Assembly (NCBI RefSeq): GCF_015291665.1
Contig: NZ_CP030048.1
Coordinates: 6,448,001-6,512,000, forward strand
DNA: 64,000 bases
DNA from: Bradyrhizobium sp. CCBAU 53338
Lineage (GTDB): Bacteria; Pseudomonadota; Alphaproteobacteria; Rhizobiales; Xanthobacteraceae
Reading direction: 5' to 3'
Below the pieces are notes generated by a model. The model saw only the letters and a program-made list of their open reading frames with translations. It was not told the DNA's origin and made no database searches. Within the stretch, counting starts at the first letter, position 1. Every line of letters begins with the position of its first letter. Below are positions 35,626 to 43,446 of this stretch, piece by piece. Position numbers and translations under genes: made by a program.

Positions 35626-35935
35626 GGATGCTTCCTCGGGCAATGTTTATTGGCGGCGTTCTCTGCAACCGCTCGCGCAGAGTGCGCCGCCCTGTGACGA
35701 CGCGCAAGGGCAATGGCCTGCGTGATCCGTCATGGCTCGGTTGCATTTCGCGATCGCGATATCGTTCAGGCGGCCATCCCGCGATAGAGCGGAAGCGCGT
35801 GGCAGCGATGATCAGCGTTTCGCGCGCCGGTTGCAGGGTAAAGGATATCTTTCGGCTGCTGTTCCACATGACCGGAAATGCGCGAGAGTGGCGGACGATC
35901 CGACATCCGCCGCCCCGCTCCGACAGGGTCTCCGC
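35626..35935. other. Gene-free 310-bp stretch between the amidohydrolase operon and YiaA/B gene
   Basis: No supported gene is seen on either strand. It holds the amidohydrolase operon promoter region and the inverted repeat at 35652-35691. The short open frames here are overlapping shadows without ribosome sites or recognisable motifs. Confidence 0.6.
35652..35691. promoter_or_regulatory. Imperfect 15-bp inverted repeat before the amidohydrolase operon
   Basis: GGCGGCGTTCTCTGC (35652-35666) and GCAGAGTGCGCCGCC (35677-35691) are complementary at 13 of 15 positions around a 10-base loop. It lies 27 bp upstream of the start codon on the transcribed strand, so it could be an operator or a hairpin in the leader. 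Confidence 0.5.
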
Positions 35936-36211
35936 TCAAGCCGCCTTGGAGACCTCCATCAGCAACCGCTCGGCCTTGGCGTCTTCGATACGATTCATCA
36001 GGCGGCCGCTCTCGTGGTTGTCGCGCACGGTCTTGGTCAGAGTGACGCAGGTCTGGATCAGCATCACGATGCCCATGGTGAGATAGCCCTTCATCCACAG
36101 ATCGATCGGCAGGAAAAAGACGCCGAGGGCGACGAGGAAGGCGGAAGCCGCGAAGGACGCGTAAGTGAAGGTCACCCAGGCGCTGCTGTGGGGCTGGCCG
36201 TTCTGGTTCAT
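35936..36211 (-). CDS. YiaA/YiaB family inner-membrane protein
   Basis: A 91-residue protein with the two-helix YiaA/YiaB domain. Two hydrophobic helices (about residues 12-34 and 40-62) are joined by DLWMKGY, followed by a cytoplasmic KTVRDNHES segment. Function in other bacteria is unclear; links to envelope stress are suspected. GGAGAGCATC precedes the ATG. It follows the PspA/IM30-family gene by 40 bp on the same strand. PspA stabilises membranes, so the two form a likely envelope-stress operon under the divergent TetR regulator. Confidence 0.92.
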   Translation of the reverse strand: MNQNGQPHSSAWVTFTYASFAASAFLVALGVFFLPIDLWMKGYLTMGIVMLIQTCVTLTKTVRDNHESGRLMNRIEDAKAERLLMEVSKAA

Positions 36212-36251
36212 GATGCTCTCCTGTTGATTCGAATGATGCCGGGGTTTGAGA

Positions 36252-36947
36252 TCAGGCCGTCGGTGCGCGCTTGGACTTCAACCGCGCCAGCACGTCGTCC
36301 GCGGTCGTCTTGAGCCGGGGGCCGAAGCCCTGCTCGGCGAGTTTCTCGGCAGTGGCAAGCGGACCGCTGGCCGCATCGAGTTCGACCAGCGCATCGTCAG
36401 CCGCCTGGGCTTCCATCTGGCGGTCGCGCAGGCGCCGCAAGGTGCTCTCCGCCTCCGGCAGCGTGGATTCGTAAGGACGGGTCGCCTCGATGCCGCTACG
36501 GCGAAGCGAGCGCACCGCCTCCGAGGCCCGGGCGACACGGCGGCCGCGATCGAGTTCGGTGATACGCGCCTGCGCGTTCGCGACATGCCGCTTCAGTCGG
36601 GCAATCTCGGTCGCGAACAGCGCCCGCGCCGTTAGCGCCGCATCGCGATCAGCCTCGAGGCCAGCAATGGATTCAGCGGCCTCCTTGGCGAGATCTTCGC
36701 GTCCACCGTCGAGCGCCGCAACCGCGCGGGTCTCGAGATCGGCGATGCGGGCGATGGTCGCCTCCAGCTTGCGGCGCTCCTGCTGATCCTGCGCAATCGC
36801 CAGCGCCAGCGCCCGCTTGCTGCGCTCGACGGCTGCGGCCGCATCGCGCATCTGTTGATCGAGGATCAGAAGGGCCGTTCGGTCTTCCAGCTCCTCGCCC
36901 GCGGCGGCCACGCTGCCGCGGAAAAGTGTGATGACGGTCTTGAACAT
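36252..36947 (-). CDS. PspA/IM30 (ESCRT-III-like) family protein
   Basis: A 231-residue PspA/IM30 homologue. It opens MFKTVITLFRGS, with an amphipathic membrane-binding helix, followed by long Ala/Glu/Arg-rich coiled coils through about residue 190 (LLILDQQMRDA, ALAIAQDQQERRKLEA). This is the helical hairpin of bacterial ESCRT-III relatives that coat and repair membranes. GGGAG lies six bases before the ATG at 36947. A longer frame would run back through the operator palindromes and is rejected. A matching palindrome lies 17 bp before the start codon. PspF-type activators are not encoded nearby; control is probably by the divergent TetR protein. Confidence 0.9.
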   Translation of the reverse strand: MFKTVITLFRGSVAAAGEELEDRTALLILDQQMRDAAAAVERSKRALALAIAQDQQERRKLEATIARIADLETRAVAALDGGREDLAKEAAESIAGLEADRDAALTARALFATEIARLKRHVANAQARITELDRGRRVARASEAVRSLRRSGIEATRPYESTLPEAESTLRRLRDRQMEAQAADDALVELDAASGPLATAEKLAEQGFGPRLKTTADDVLARLKSKRAPTA

Positions 36948-36963
36948 TGGCTGCTCCCTGTTA

Positions 36964-37032
36964 TGAGCGTTGCTCACAGGTGCTTTGTAGCACATCTTGA
37001 GCATCGCTCAAGATTTATTTGAGCAACGCTCA
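36964..37032. promoter_or_regulatory. Triple TGAGC-N3-GCTCA operator between pspA-like and TetR genes
   Basis: Three palindromes: TGAGC-gtt-GCTCA at 36964-36976, TCTTGAGC-atc-GCTCAAGA at 36995-37013 (perfect 8-bp arms), and TGAGC-aac-GCTCA at 37020-37032. The outer two lie exactly 17 bp from the start codons of the divergent pspA-like (36947) and TetR (37049) genes. CATAAT at 37031 could be a -10 element for the TetR gene. This arrangement strongly suggests autorepression and control of the pspA-yiaAB operon by the TetR protein. Confidence 0.8.
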
Positions 37033-37048
37033 TAATTTTGGTACGCTA

Positions 37049-37657
37049 ATGACTAAAGCCTTGGAACGTCGAGAGAAACTTCGTGCGGACCTGATCCTGG
37101 CGGCGGAGCGGATGATCGCGACTCGCGGATTGACGGGCCTGAAAACCCGCGATCTCGCCCGCGAGATCGGCTGCGCCAATGGCGCGGTCTACAATCTCGT
37201 TGCGGACGTCGACGAGCTGATCCTGCGCGTCGGCTCGCGCACGCTGCATCGACTGGACGACGCGCTCACCGCCGCTGAAAGCGCCGGCGAGCCCGCGCCG
37301 CAGGAGAGGCTGGTCCGCATCGCGATTGCCTATTGCGATTTCGCCGCGGAAAATCTCGAGCTCTGGCGCGCTCTGTTCGAACACCGCATGGAAGCCGACA
37401 AGATCGTTCCCGATTGGTCGATCGAGGACCAGATGCAGCTGTTCAGGCACATCTATGTGCCGCTCGCAGCTCTGTTTCCAAAACGCAGCCCAGAAGAGCT
37501 CGGCATCACTGCGCGCAGCCTGTTCTCGGCGGTGCATGGCATGGTGGCGCTGGGACTGGAGCAGAAGCTGGTCGCCGTGCCGCTGCCTGCGCTGCGCAAG
37601 GAAATCGCAGGCCTCGTGCGCGCGATGATCGACGGATTGATCGCGCGCGCGTCGTAG
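37049..37657 (+). CDS. TetR-family transcriptional regulator
   Basis: A 202-residue TetR regulator. The helix-turn-helix is in the first 60 residues (AERMIATRGLTGLKTRDLAR, EIGCANGAVYNLVADVDELI). The C-terminal all-helical domain would bind a ligand; it resembles the TetR_C_33-like group with LWRALFEHRM. The ATG at 37049 is chosen because a more upstream TTG (37019) lies inside an operator palindrome. It is divergent from the pspA-yiaAB pair, with three shared palindromes between them. Confidence 0.92.
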   Translation: MTKALERREKLRADLILAAERMIATRGLTGLKTRDLAREIGCANGAVYNLVADVDELILRVGSRTLHRLDDALTAAESAGEPAPQERLVRIAIAYCDFAAENLELWRALFEHRMEADKIVPDWSIEDQMQLFRHIYVPLAALFPKRSPEELGITARSLFSAVHGMVALGLEQKLVAVPLPALRKEIAGLVRAMIDGLIARAS

Positions 37658-37690
37658 AGGCCGAGAGCGCAGCTGACTAAAATTTCACCT

Positions 37691-37703
37691 GTCACATCGT
37701 GAC
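37691..37703. promoter_or_regulatory. Short palindrome before the dihydropyrimidinase gene
   Basis: GTCAC-atc-GTGAC is a perfect 5-bp dyad with a 3-base spacer, 34 bp after the TetR stop and 54 bp before the dihydropyrimidinase start. It could be an operator half or chance; nothing else supports it. Confidence 0.25.
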
Positions 37704-37756
37704 CGGCGCGATTAGCTTCGCCGCATTCCGTCCTCTCCCCCTCCTCCGGAGTTCCC

Positions 37757-39211
37757 ATGTCCCTCCTCATCCGCGGCGGCACCGTCGTCAATCATGATCA
37801 TTCGCGCCGCGCGGACGTTCTGATCGAGGGCGACAGCATCGTCGCGGTCGGCGCCTCGATCGCAGCGCCCACGGGCACGGAAATCCTCGACGCCGGCGGC
37901 GCCTACATCCTTCCTGGCGGCATCGATCCCCACACCCATCTCGAAATGCCGTTCATGGGCACCGTCACCGCCGACGATTTCGAATCCGGCACGAAGGCGG
38001 CATTGACCGGCGGCACCACCATGGTGGTGGATTTCTGCCTGCCCGATCCCGGCCAGTCGATGCTCGCGGCCTATCAGGAATGGCGCCACAAATCCGAGAA
38101 GGCGGCAACCGACTACGGCTTCCACATGGCGGTGACCTCGTGGTCGAAGCAGATCTATGACGAGATGGAGACCGTGGTCAAAACCTACGGCATCAACACC
38201 TTCAAGCACTTCATGGCCTACAAGGGCGCGCTGATGGTGAATGACGACGAGCTCTACAACTCCTTCGCTCGCTGCGCCCATCTCGGCGCGATGCCGGTCG
38301 TGCACGCGGAAAATGGCGACGTCGTCGCCTTGATGCAGGAGGCGCTGATCGCACGCGGCGTCACCGGCCCCGAGGGCCACGCCTATTCACGGCCGCCGGA
38401 GGTCGAGGGCGAAGCCACCAACCGCGCCATCATGATCGCCGACATGACCGGCACGCCGGTCTACATCGTGCACACCAGCTGCCGCGAGGCGCATGAGGCG
38501 ATCGCCCGTGCCCGCGCCGCCGGAAAGCGTGTCTATGGCGAGCCGCTGATCCAGCATCTGCTGCTCGATGAGCGTGAATACCAGAACAAGGACTGGGATC
38601 ATTCCGCGCAACGCGTGATGTCACCGCCATTTCGCGACAGGTCGCATCAGGACGTTCTATGGGCCGGCCTCCAGTCCGGCTCGCTGCAAGTGGTCGCGAC
38701 CGACCACTGCGCCTTCACCACGGAGCAGAAGCGGTTCGGCCTCGGCGATTTCAGGAAGATCCCGAATGGCACCGGCGGTCTCGAGGATCGCCTGGCGCTG
38801 CTATGGACCGCCGGCGTTGCCACGGGTCGGTTGACGAAAGAGGAATTCGTCGCCGTGACCTCGGCAAACATCGCCCGCATCCTCAACATCTTTCCGCGCA
38901 AGGGTGCGGTCGCCGTCGGCTCGGATGCCGATCTCGTGGTGTGGGATCCGAAGGCAACCAGGACCATCAGCGCAAAGCGCCAGATGAGCCGGATCGACTA
39001 CAACGTGTTCGAAGGCTTCGCCTGCACCGGCGGCGCGGCCGCGACGCTGTCACGCGGTCGTATCGTGTGGAAGGACGGCGATCTGCGTGCCGAGGCGGGC
39101 GACGGGCACTATGTCGAGCGTCCGGCTTTCCCGCCGGTGCATGTCGCCAATTCGACGTGGAAAGAGCTCACCGCCCCGCGTGCAGTGGCACGCGGAGCGG
39201 TCACGCCCTGA
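37757..39211 (+). CDS. hydA: Dihydropyrimidinase / D-hydantoinase
   Basis: A 484-residue cyclic amidohydrolase that opens dihydropyrimidine or hydantoin rings, the second step of reductive uracil/thymine breakdown. Binuclear metal ligands are visible: GGIDPHTHLE near residue 60, the carboxylated K156 in HFMAYKGA, VHAEN near 189, VHTSC near 238 and the Asp in ATDHCAF near 316. Length is typical. GGAG is seven bases before the ATG. No dihydropyrimidine dehydrogenase or beta-ureidopropionase lies adjacent in the window, so the rest of the pathway must be elsewhere, or it acts as a hydantoinase. Confidence 0.94.
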   Translation: MSLLIRGGTVVNHDHSRRADVLIEGDSIVAVGASIAAPTGTEILDAGGAYILPGGIDPHTHLEMPFMGTVTADDFESGTKAALTGGTTMVVDFCLPDPGQSMLAAYQEWRHKSEKAATDYGFHMAVTSWSKQIYDEMETVVKTYGINTFKHFMAYKGALMVNDDELYNSFARCAHLGAMPVVHAENGDVVALMQEALIARGVTGPEGHAYSRPPEVEGEATNRAIMIADMTGTPVYIVHTSCREAHEAIARARAAGKRVYGEPLIQHLLLDEREYQNKDWDHSAQRVMSPPFRDRSHQDVLWAGLQSGSLQVVATDHCAFTTEQKRFGLGDFRKIPNGTGGLEDRLALLWTAGVATGRLTKEEFVAVTSANIARILNIFPRKGAVAVGSDADLVVWDPKATRTISAKRQMSRIDYNVFEGFACTGGAAATLSRGRIVWKDGDLRAEAGDGHYVERPAFPPVHVANSTWKELTAPRAVARGAVTP

Positions 39212-39253
39212 CGTTCAGGCAGCCGGTCGAGCACCGGCAGCAGTTCGGACGGC

Positions 39254-39394
39254 CTAGATCGCAAACACCCAGGCGGCGACGATGGTGCCGATGGTGACGA
39301 GACCAGCGATGGTCCAGCCGGCGGCGTATTCCAGCTCAGGATGGCCGGTCGCCCGCATGATCTCTGCCGGATCGGCGGTATGCTTCTCTGCCAT
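39254..39394 (-). CDS. Small single-pass membrane protein
   Basis: A 46-residue protein beginning MAEKHTADPAEIMRATG, with one hydrophobic helix at its C-terminus (WTIAGLVTIGTIVAAWVFAI). It starts at the ATG after GAGG. Function is unknown. It ends 42 bp from the convergent dihydropyrimidinase gene. Small proteins with a soluble N-terminus and a C-terminal anchor are common in rhizobia. A longer in-frame extension upstream lacks any motif. Confidence 0.65.
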   Translation of the reverse strand: MAEKHTADPAEIMRATGHPELEYAAGWTIAGLVTIGTIVAAWVFAI

Positions 39395-39666
39395 GACAGC
39401 CTCGCACGTTGTTCCCCGTGTCATGGATAAGTCGCACCAGCCGCGATTAGGTTCCATCACGGACGGGCGAGATAGCAAAAAAGTCGAAAACGACCCCATG
39501 CAAAGTAGAACGACTGTACCGGGATAAGCCGCGGTCGCGCTGCGCAACCGTTTGACCCGTCGAGCCAAAACCGCCGCACCGCGCAAATCCCCCCGCGCGC
39601 TTCATCTTGCGCCGCAAAATCGGATCGCATGCTAGAGTGGAAGCGCGTCCAGGGCAGGAGAGAAAC

Positions 39667-40071
39667 ATGGCCGACGACAAGACCAAGCGGGGCGGAGCGG
39701 ACCGCAAGTTGATTGCGCTCACCGAGAAGTACGAAGTCGCCTACTGGTCGAAGAAATTCAAGGTCACCCCGGCAAAGCTGAAATATGCCGTCAAGAAAGT
39801 CGGCCACTCCGCCAGGAAGGTCGAAGACTACATCAAGCTGCAAAAACACCGCGCCGCCGACAAGAGCCGGATCGCGCTGAGCGAAGCCTATGAAGTCCGC
39901 TACTGGTCGAAGAAGTTCAAGATCACGCCGGCGAAGCTGAAGGCCGCCGTCGCCGCCGCCGGCCATTCCTCCAAGAAGGTCGAGGCGTATCTGACCGCCC
40001 AGAAGGCGGCGAAGAGGAAGGCCGCCAAGAAGAGCGCGAAGAGGACGACCAAGCGGAAGAAAGCCGGCTAG
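39667..40071 (+). CDS. Tandem DUF3606 protein with lysine-rich histone-like tail
   Basis: A 134-residue basic protein. Two DUF3606 units sit at about residues 13-56 and 66-110: EKYEVAYWSKKFKVTPAKLK is repeated as EAYEVRYWSKKFKITPAKLK, followed by VGHSARKVEDYI and AGHSSKKVEAYL. The last 24 residues are Lys/Ala/Arg only apart from a few Ser/Thr (AAKRKAAKKSAKRTTKRKKAG is the end, partly quoted as KRKAAKKSAKRTTKRKK). That tail resembles histone H1-like C-termini and would bind nucleic acid. The function of DUF3606 is unknown, though it is frequent in rhizobial stress genes. AGGAGAG precedes the ATG. Confidence 0.88.
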   Translation: MADDKTKRGGADRKLIALTEKYEVAYWSKKFKVTPAKLKYAVKKVGHSARKVEDYIKLQKHRAADKSRIALSEAYEVRYWSKKFKITPAKLKAAVAAAGHSSKKVEAYLTAQKAAKRKAAKKSAKRTTKRKKAG

Positions 40072-40191
40072 AGCTTCCGACACCTCTCATCCAGCCGGAC
40101 ACATCAGCCGGCGTGCATTCGCGCGCTCGGCGACGCGCGGATATCGCGTGGTCCTGCAAAATTCCGGTTGGCCCGACGAACGACAAAGCTC

Positions 40192-40845
40192 CTAGAGCAC
40201 CACGACTTTCGTGTGCAGGGGCACCCTCCCGTAGAGATCGATGACGTCCTGATTCATCATGCGGATGCAACCGGACGAGACCGCCTTGCCGATCGACTCC
40301 GGCTCGGTCGTGCCGTGGATGCGATAGCGGGTATCTTGTCCACCCCTGAACAGATAGAGCGCACGCGCGCCCAGCGGGTTGCTCTCTCCGCCATCCATGC
40401 CGCGCGCCCATCTGGCATAGCGCTTCGGCTCGCGTGCGATCATGGCCTCGGTCGGCGTCCAATGCGGCCACTCCCGCTTGAGCTGGATGTTCGCCGTGCC
40501 GGTGAATTCGAGGCCGGCGCGACCGACCCCGACCCCGTAGCGAATCGCCTTGCCACCCTTCTCGACGAGATAGAGAAAGCGATTGTGCGGATCGACTACG
40601 ATGGTCCCCGGAGGCTCCGTCGTGCGGTAATCGACGACTTGGCGCAGAAAGCGCGGATCGACCACCGATACGTCGATCGCATCGACCCTGAACTTCTCCG
40701 ACGGTATCGCTGCGTAGCGTGCCGTTCCGGCCGTTTGGCGTTGGTCAAGGCCCGCAGCGTCGGTTGTCACGCAACCCGCCACGGTAATGGGAAGTGTGAC
40801 CGCCAGGAACAGCGTCCTGGCGGCTTTCTGAAGATGAGCGAGCAT
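40192..40845 (-). CDS. L,D-transpeptidase (YkuD family) lipoprotein
   Basis: A 217-residue peptidoglycan enzyme that forms 3-3 crosslinks or attaches proteins to the wall. The N-terminal signal ends in a lipobox, ITVAGC, so it is a lipoprotein. The YkuD catalytic motif is intact: H177 in IHGTTEP and nucleophile C193 in SSGCIRM, with the closing Arg. Length is normal. It is the last gene of the dsbD / thioredoxin / transpeptidase run. Since the enzyme depends on a reduced cysteine, the upstream thiol-reducing pair may keep it active. The ATG at 40845 is 29 bp after the upstream stop. Confidence 0.92.
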   Translation of the reverse strand: MLAHLQKAARTLFLAVTLPITVAGCVTTDAAGLDQRQTAGTARYAAIPSEKFRVDAIDVSVVDPRFLRQVVDYRTTEPPGTIVVDPHNRFLYLVEKGGKAIRYGVGVGRAGLEFTGTANIQLKREWPHWTPTEAMIAREPKRYARWARGMDGGESNPLGARALYLFRGGQDTRYRIHGTTEPESIGKAVSSGCIRMMNQDVIDLYGRVPLHTKVVVL

Positions 40846-40874
40846 GGGCTGGTATTCCCGAATTTGGAAGCCGA

Positions 40875-41519
40875 TCAACCGGCCTTCTGACCGGCCTGCC
40901 TGGCGCGGGCGTCGGCCGCGACGCGCTGGAAGCCTTCGTAGGTGAGCGCCTGGTTGACCTTGTAGGGCCCGACGAGAAAGCCCGGCGTTCCCTGGAAGCC
41001 GACAGCATCGGCGATCGCCAGGTTTCGCTTGAGCAGACCGGTGATGGCCGCATCATTTGCCTTGATGTCGGCATCGAGGCGGTTCATGTCGACGCCCGAC
41101 TTGTGCACGGCGTCGATCATCTGCTGTTGCGAGATCCCGTAGCCGGGAACGCTCATCAAGGCGTGATGCGCCGCGAGATATTTGTCTTGATATCTGGCCC
41201 CGAGCGCGAGCTTGGCGCCGACGATCGAGGTTGGGGTCAAGACCGGCCAATCCTTGTAGACGAGCTTTATCTTTCCATCGGCCTTCACCAGACGCTCGAG
41301 ATGAACGGCGGCATCCTTGCAGAACGGACAATTGTAGTCGAAGAAGTCCACGATCGTGAGATCTCCGTCCGGATTGCCCGCGGTCGGGGCTTCGGGATCG
41401 GCAAGAATCATCTCGCTCGTGATTTCATTCTCGGCGCTGTGCGCGAGGGTCTCGGTGAGCAGCAGCGCGGCGGCTCCGGCAAGGCGCAGGAAGGTCGAGC
41501 GAGAGACTGCTTTGTTCAT
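40875..41519 (-). CDS. Periplasmic DsbA-fold thioredoxin protein, DsbC/DsbG/ScsC-like
   Basis: A 214-residue secreted thiol-disulfide protein. A signal peptide covers about residues 1-28 (hydrophobic [11 protein letters not shown]). The active site is C64-P-F-C67 in YNCPFCKD. The cis-proline loop is GTPGFLVG, with Thr before the proline as in DsbC/DsbG and ScsC-type reductases and isomerases, rather than Val as in DsbA. No separate dimerisation domain is visible in the N-terminus. It lies 24 bp after dsbD and before the L,D-transpeptidase, so DsbD probably keeps it reduced. Confidence 0.9.
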   Translation of the reverse strand: MNKAVSRSTFLRLAGAAALLLTETLAHSAENEITSEMILADPEAPTAGNPDGDLTIVDFFDYNCPFCKDAAVHLERLVKADGKIKLVYKDWPVLTPTSIVGAKLALGARYQDKYLAAHHALMSVPGYGISQQQMIDAVHKSGVDMNRLDADIKANDAAITGLLKRNLAIADAVGFQGTPGFLVGPYKVNQALTYEGFQRVAADARARQAGQKAG

Positions 41520-41543
41520 GTGTTGCTCCAGGGGATGTTTGCT

Positions 41544-43349
41544 TTAGCCGCGCTCGGCTACGGCGATCTTGTCCAGCAAATCGTGCACGGCGGTCGTGCC
41601 GATCATTCTGGTGCCGTCGACTTCCCGGCCCATGGTATTGAGAAAGACCAGCGTTGGAGGACCAACCACCGCGAACCGCTCCATGAGCTTCTTGCTCGCA
41701 AGGTCGTATCGGGTCATGTCGGCCCGGATCAGACGCAACGCGCTCAGCCGCTGGCGGACTGCCTCATCCGCGAAGACGGTGCGCTCCATCAACCGGCACT
41801 CAGTGCACCACTCGGCCGAAAAGTCGATCAGGACCGGGCGCCCCTCGGCACCGGCGGCCGCGATCGCCGCGTCGAGATCACCCTCATTGGTTACCGTCTG
41901 AAAGCCGTCGGCTTCGAGGCCAGGCGCAGCGATCGGCAGCGTCACACCCGCCCAGGCGAATGGTTGCAGAGGCGCATACCAGCCGGTGATGCCGCCAACG
42001 GCCACAAGCCCACCATAGATCGCAAGCGCACCGGCCGCCATCGCGGACGCCACGCGTCCCCAATGCCGCGCCGACCGCGCCCGGCCGGGTTCCGGCCAAC
42101 CGAGCCAAAGTGCGATGCCGACAGCAAACGCGCCCCACGCGAATGCGATCGAGGGCAGCGGCAGGATCCGCGACATCATCCAGATTGCGACGCCGATGAA
42201 GACGATACCGAACGCCTGCTTGACACGGACCAGCCACGGCCCGGACTTCGGCAGAGCCGTCGCCCCGAACGTTCCAAACGCCAGCAGCGGCAGGCCCATA
42301 CCCAGGCCGAGCGAGAACAGTGCCGCCGAGCCGCGCGTCGCGTTTCCGGTCTGCGCAATATAGACCAATGCCGCGGCCAGTGGCGGCGTCACGCAGGGAC
42401 CGACGATCAGGGCGGAGGTGAAACCGAGCAGCGCGGCCCCACCGATCGATCCTGCGCGGCCCGCTCCGAACGTCAGCCGCGCGCTCCATGCGTGCGGCAC
42501 CTGCAGCTCGTAGAATCCGAACATCGAGAGGGCCAACACGACGAACATGAGACTCATCAGGCCGACAGCGACCGGTGTCTGCAGGGTCGCCTGAAGGTTG
42601 CCGCCGAACCAGGCGGCGAAAATCCCGAGCACCCCATAGGCGCCTGCCATCGCGAGCACATAGGTCGCGGACAGCAGGAAGCCCCGCCCCGGCGATAGCT
42701 TCTCCGCCGAGCGCGTCAGCATGCCCGACAAAATCGGCACCATGGGAAGAACGCACGGCGTGAAGGCGAGCAGCACTCCGAAACCGAGAAAGGCGAACAA
42801 GGTCGAAGCGAGGCTGCCGCCAAGATCAGGTGTCGTCGCACCGGCAGGCGAAAATTCACCCGGAACCGCAGGACCCGGCTCCTCGGCCGCCGACGAGGAC
42901 AGCGAGTGCATCCCGTCCTCTCGGGCGTCGGCATCGCGAACGATCAACGTTGCGAGGTCGATCACCTTGGTGATCGGCGGATAGCAGATCGTGTTCTCGC
43001 CGCAGCCCTGATAGGTGACGCGAAGCTCGCCGGTTTCGGGCAAGGCATCGATGAGGGCGGTGGCCTCGTGGTGGTAGACCTCGGTCGATCCGAAGGTTGG
43101 ATCGTCCTTGGTCTCGCCGCGTGTCGTCGCGACCTTGAGCGGCTTGCCACCGAGGCTCGCCGCGATCCGGTCGCGATAAAGATAGTATCCCGGCTCGATC
43201 GACCAGAGGAGTTCCACGCCTTCCTCTTCGCCCTGCGTGACGTCGAATCTGAAGGCCTCGTCGGGTGGCTTCGGACCCGCCGCGGCCGCGCCGAGCCAAA
43301 AGGCCTGAAGAAGAAAGGTAACAAACCAGATCGTCCGCACGTAAGACAT
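41544..43349 (-). CDS. dsbD: Thiol:disulfide interchange protein DsbD
   Basis: A 601-residue inner-membrane electron transporter carrying reducing power from cytoplasmic thioredoxin to periplasmic proteins. A signal peptide is followed by an N-terminal DsbD-alpha domain with C116 and C122 (GCGENTICYPP). An eight-helix transmembrane domain carries FTPCVLPMVP and GPCVTPPLA. A C-terminal thioredoxin-like domain has C515 and C518 (WCTEC; many homologues have WCVAC). All three redox pairs are present. It starts 44 bp from a perfect YTTAAK-N5-YTTAAK box shared with the divergent response regulator. Confidence 0.94.
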   Translation of the reverse strand: MSYVRTIWFVTFLLQAFWLGAAAAGPKPPDEAFRFDVTQGEEEGVELLWSIEPGYYLYRDRIAASLGGKPLKVATTRGETKDDPTFGSTEVYHHEATALIDALPETGELRVTYQGCGENTICYPPITKVIDLATLIVRDADAREDGMHSLSSSAAEEPGPAVPGEFSPAGATTPDLGGSLASTLFAFLGFGVLLAFTPCVLPMVPILSGMLTRSAEKLSPGRGFLLSATYVLAMAGAYGVLGIFAAWFGGNLQATLQTPVAVGLMSLMFVVLALSMFGFYELQVPHAWSARLTFGAGRAGSIGGAALLGFTSALIVGPCVTPPLAAALVYIAQTGNATRGSAALFSLGLGMGLPLLAFGTFGATALPKSGPWLVRVKQAFGIVFIGVAIWMMSRILPLPSIAFAWGAFAVGIALWLGWPEPGRARSARHWGRVASAMAAGALAIYGGLVAVGGITGWYAPLQPFAWAGVTLPIAAPGLEADGFQTVTNEGDLDAAIAAAGAEGRPVLIDFSAEWCTECRLMERTVFADEAVRQRLSALRLIRADMTRYDLASKKLMERFAVVGPPTLVFLNTMGREVDGTRMIGTTAVHDLLDKIAVAERG

Positions 43350-43392
43350 GGAAAGCCTCGCCTGATTGCGGCCGCCGATCTGGGGAGCGCAC

Positions 43393-43409
43393 CTTAAGCC
43401 AGCCTTAAG
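43393..43409. promoter_or_regulatory. PmrA/QseB-type box (YTTAAK-N5-YTTAAK) between dsbD and response regulator
   Basis: CTTAAG-CCAGC-CTTAAG at 43393-43409 perfectly matches the direct-repeat box of PmrA/QseB-type OmpR-family regulators, with an 11-bp period. It is 37 bp before the regulator ATG (43447) and 43 bp before the dsbD ATG (43349), so it can serve both directions. A second perfect copy lies at 46190-46206 before doxX. Confidence 0.75.
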
Positions 43410-43446
43410 GCTGCAGGGCGACGGGCTCGAAGTCAGAGGCAAAACC

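Noticed and set aside
36948..37004. Longer N-terminus for the PspA-like protein
   Set aside because: It would translate the operator palindromes; MFKTVITLF is the usual PspA start and has GGGAG six bases upstream.
41942..43392. Several 60-290 codon open frames within dsbD
   Set aside because: They are frame shadows of dsbD without ribosome sites or motifs.
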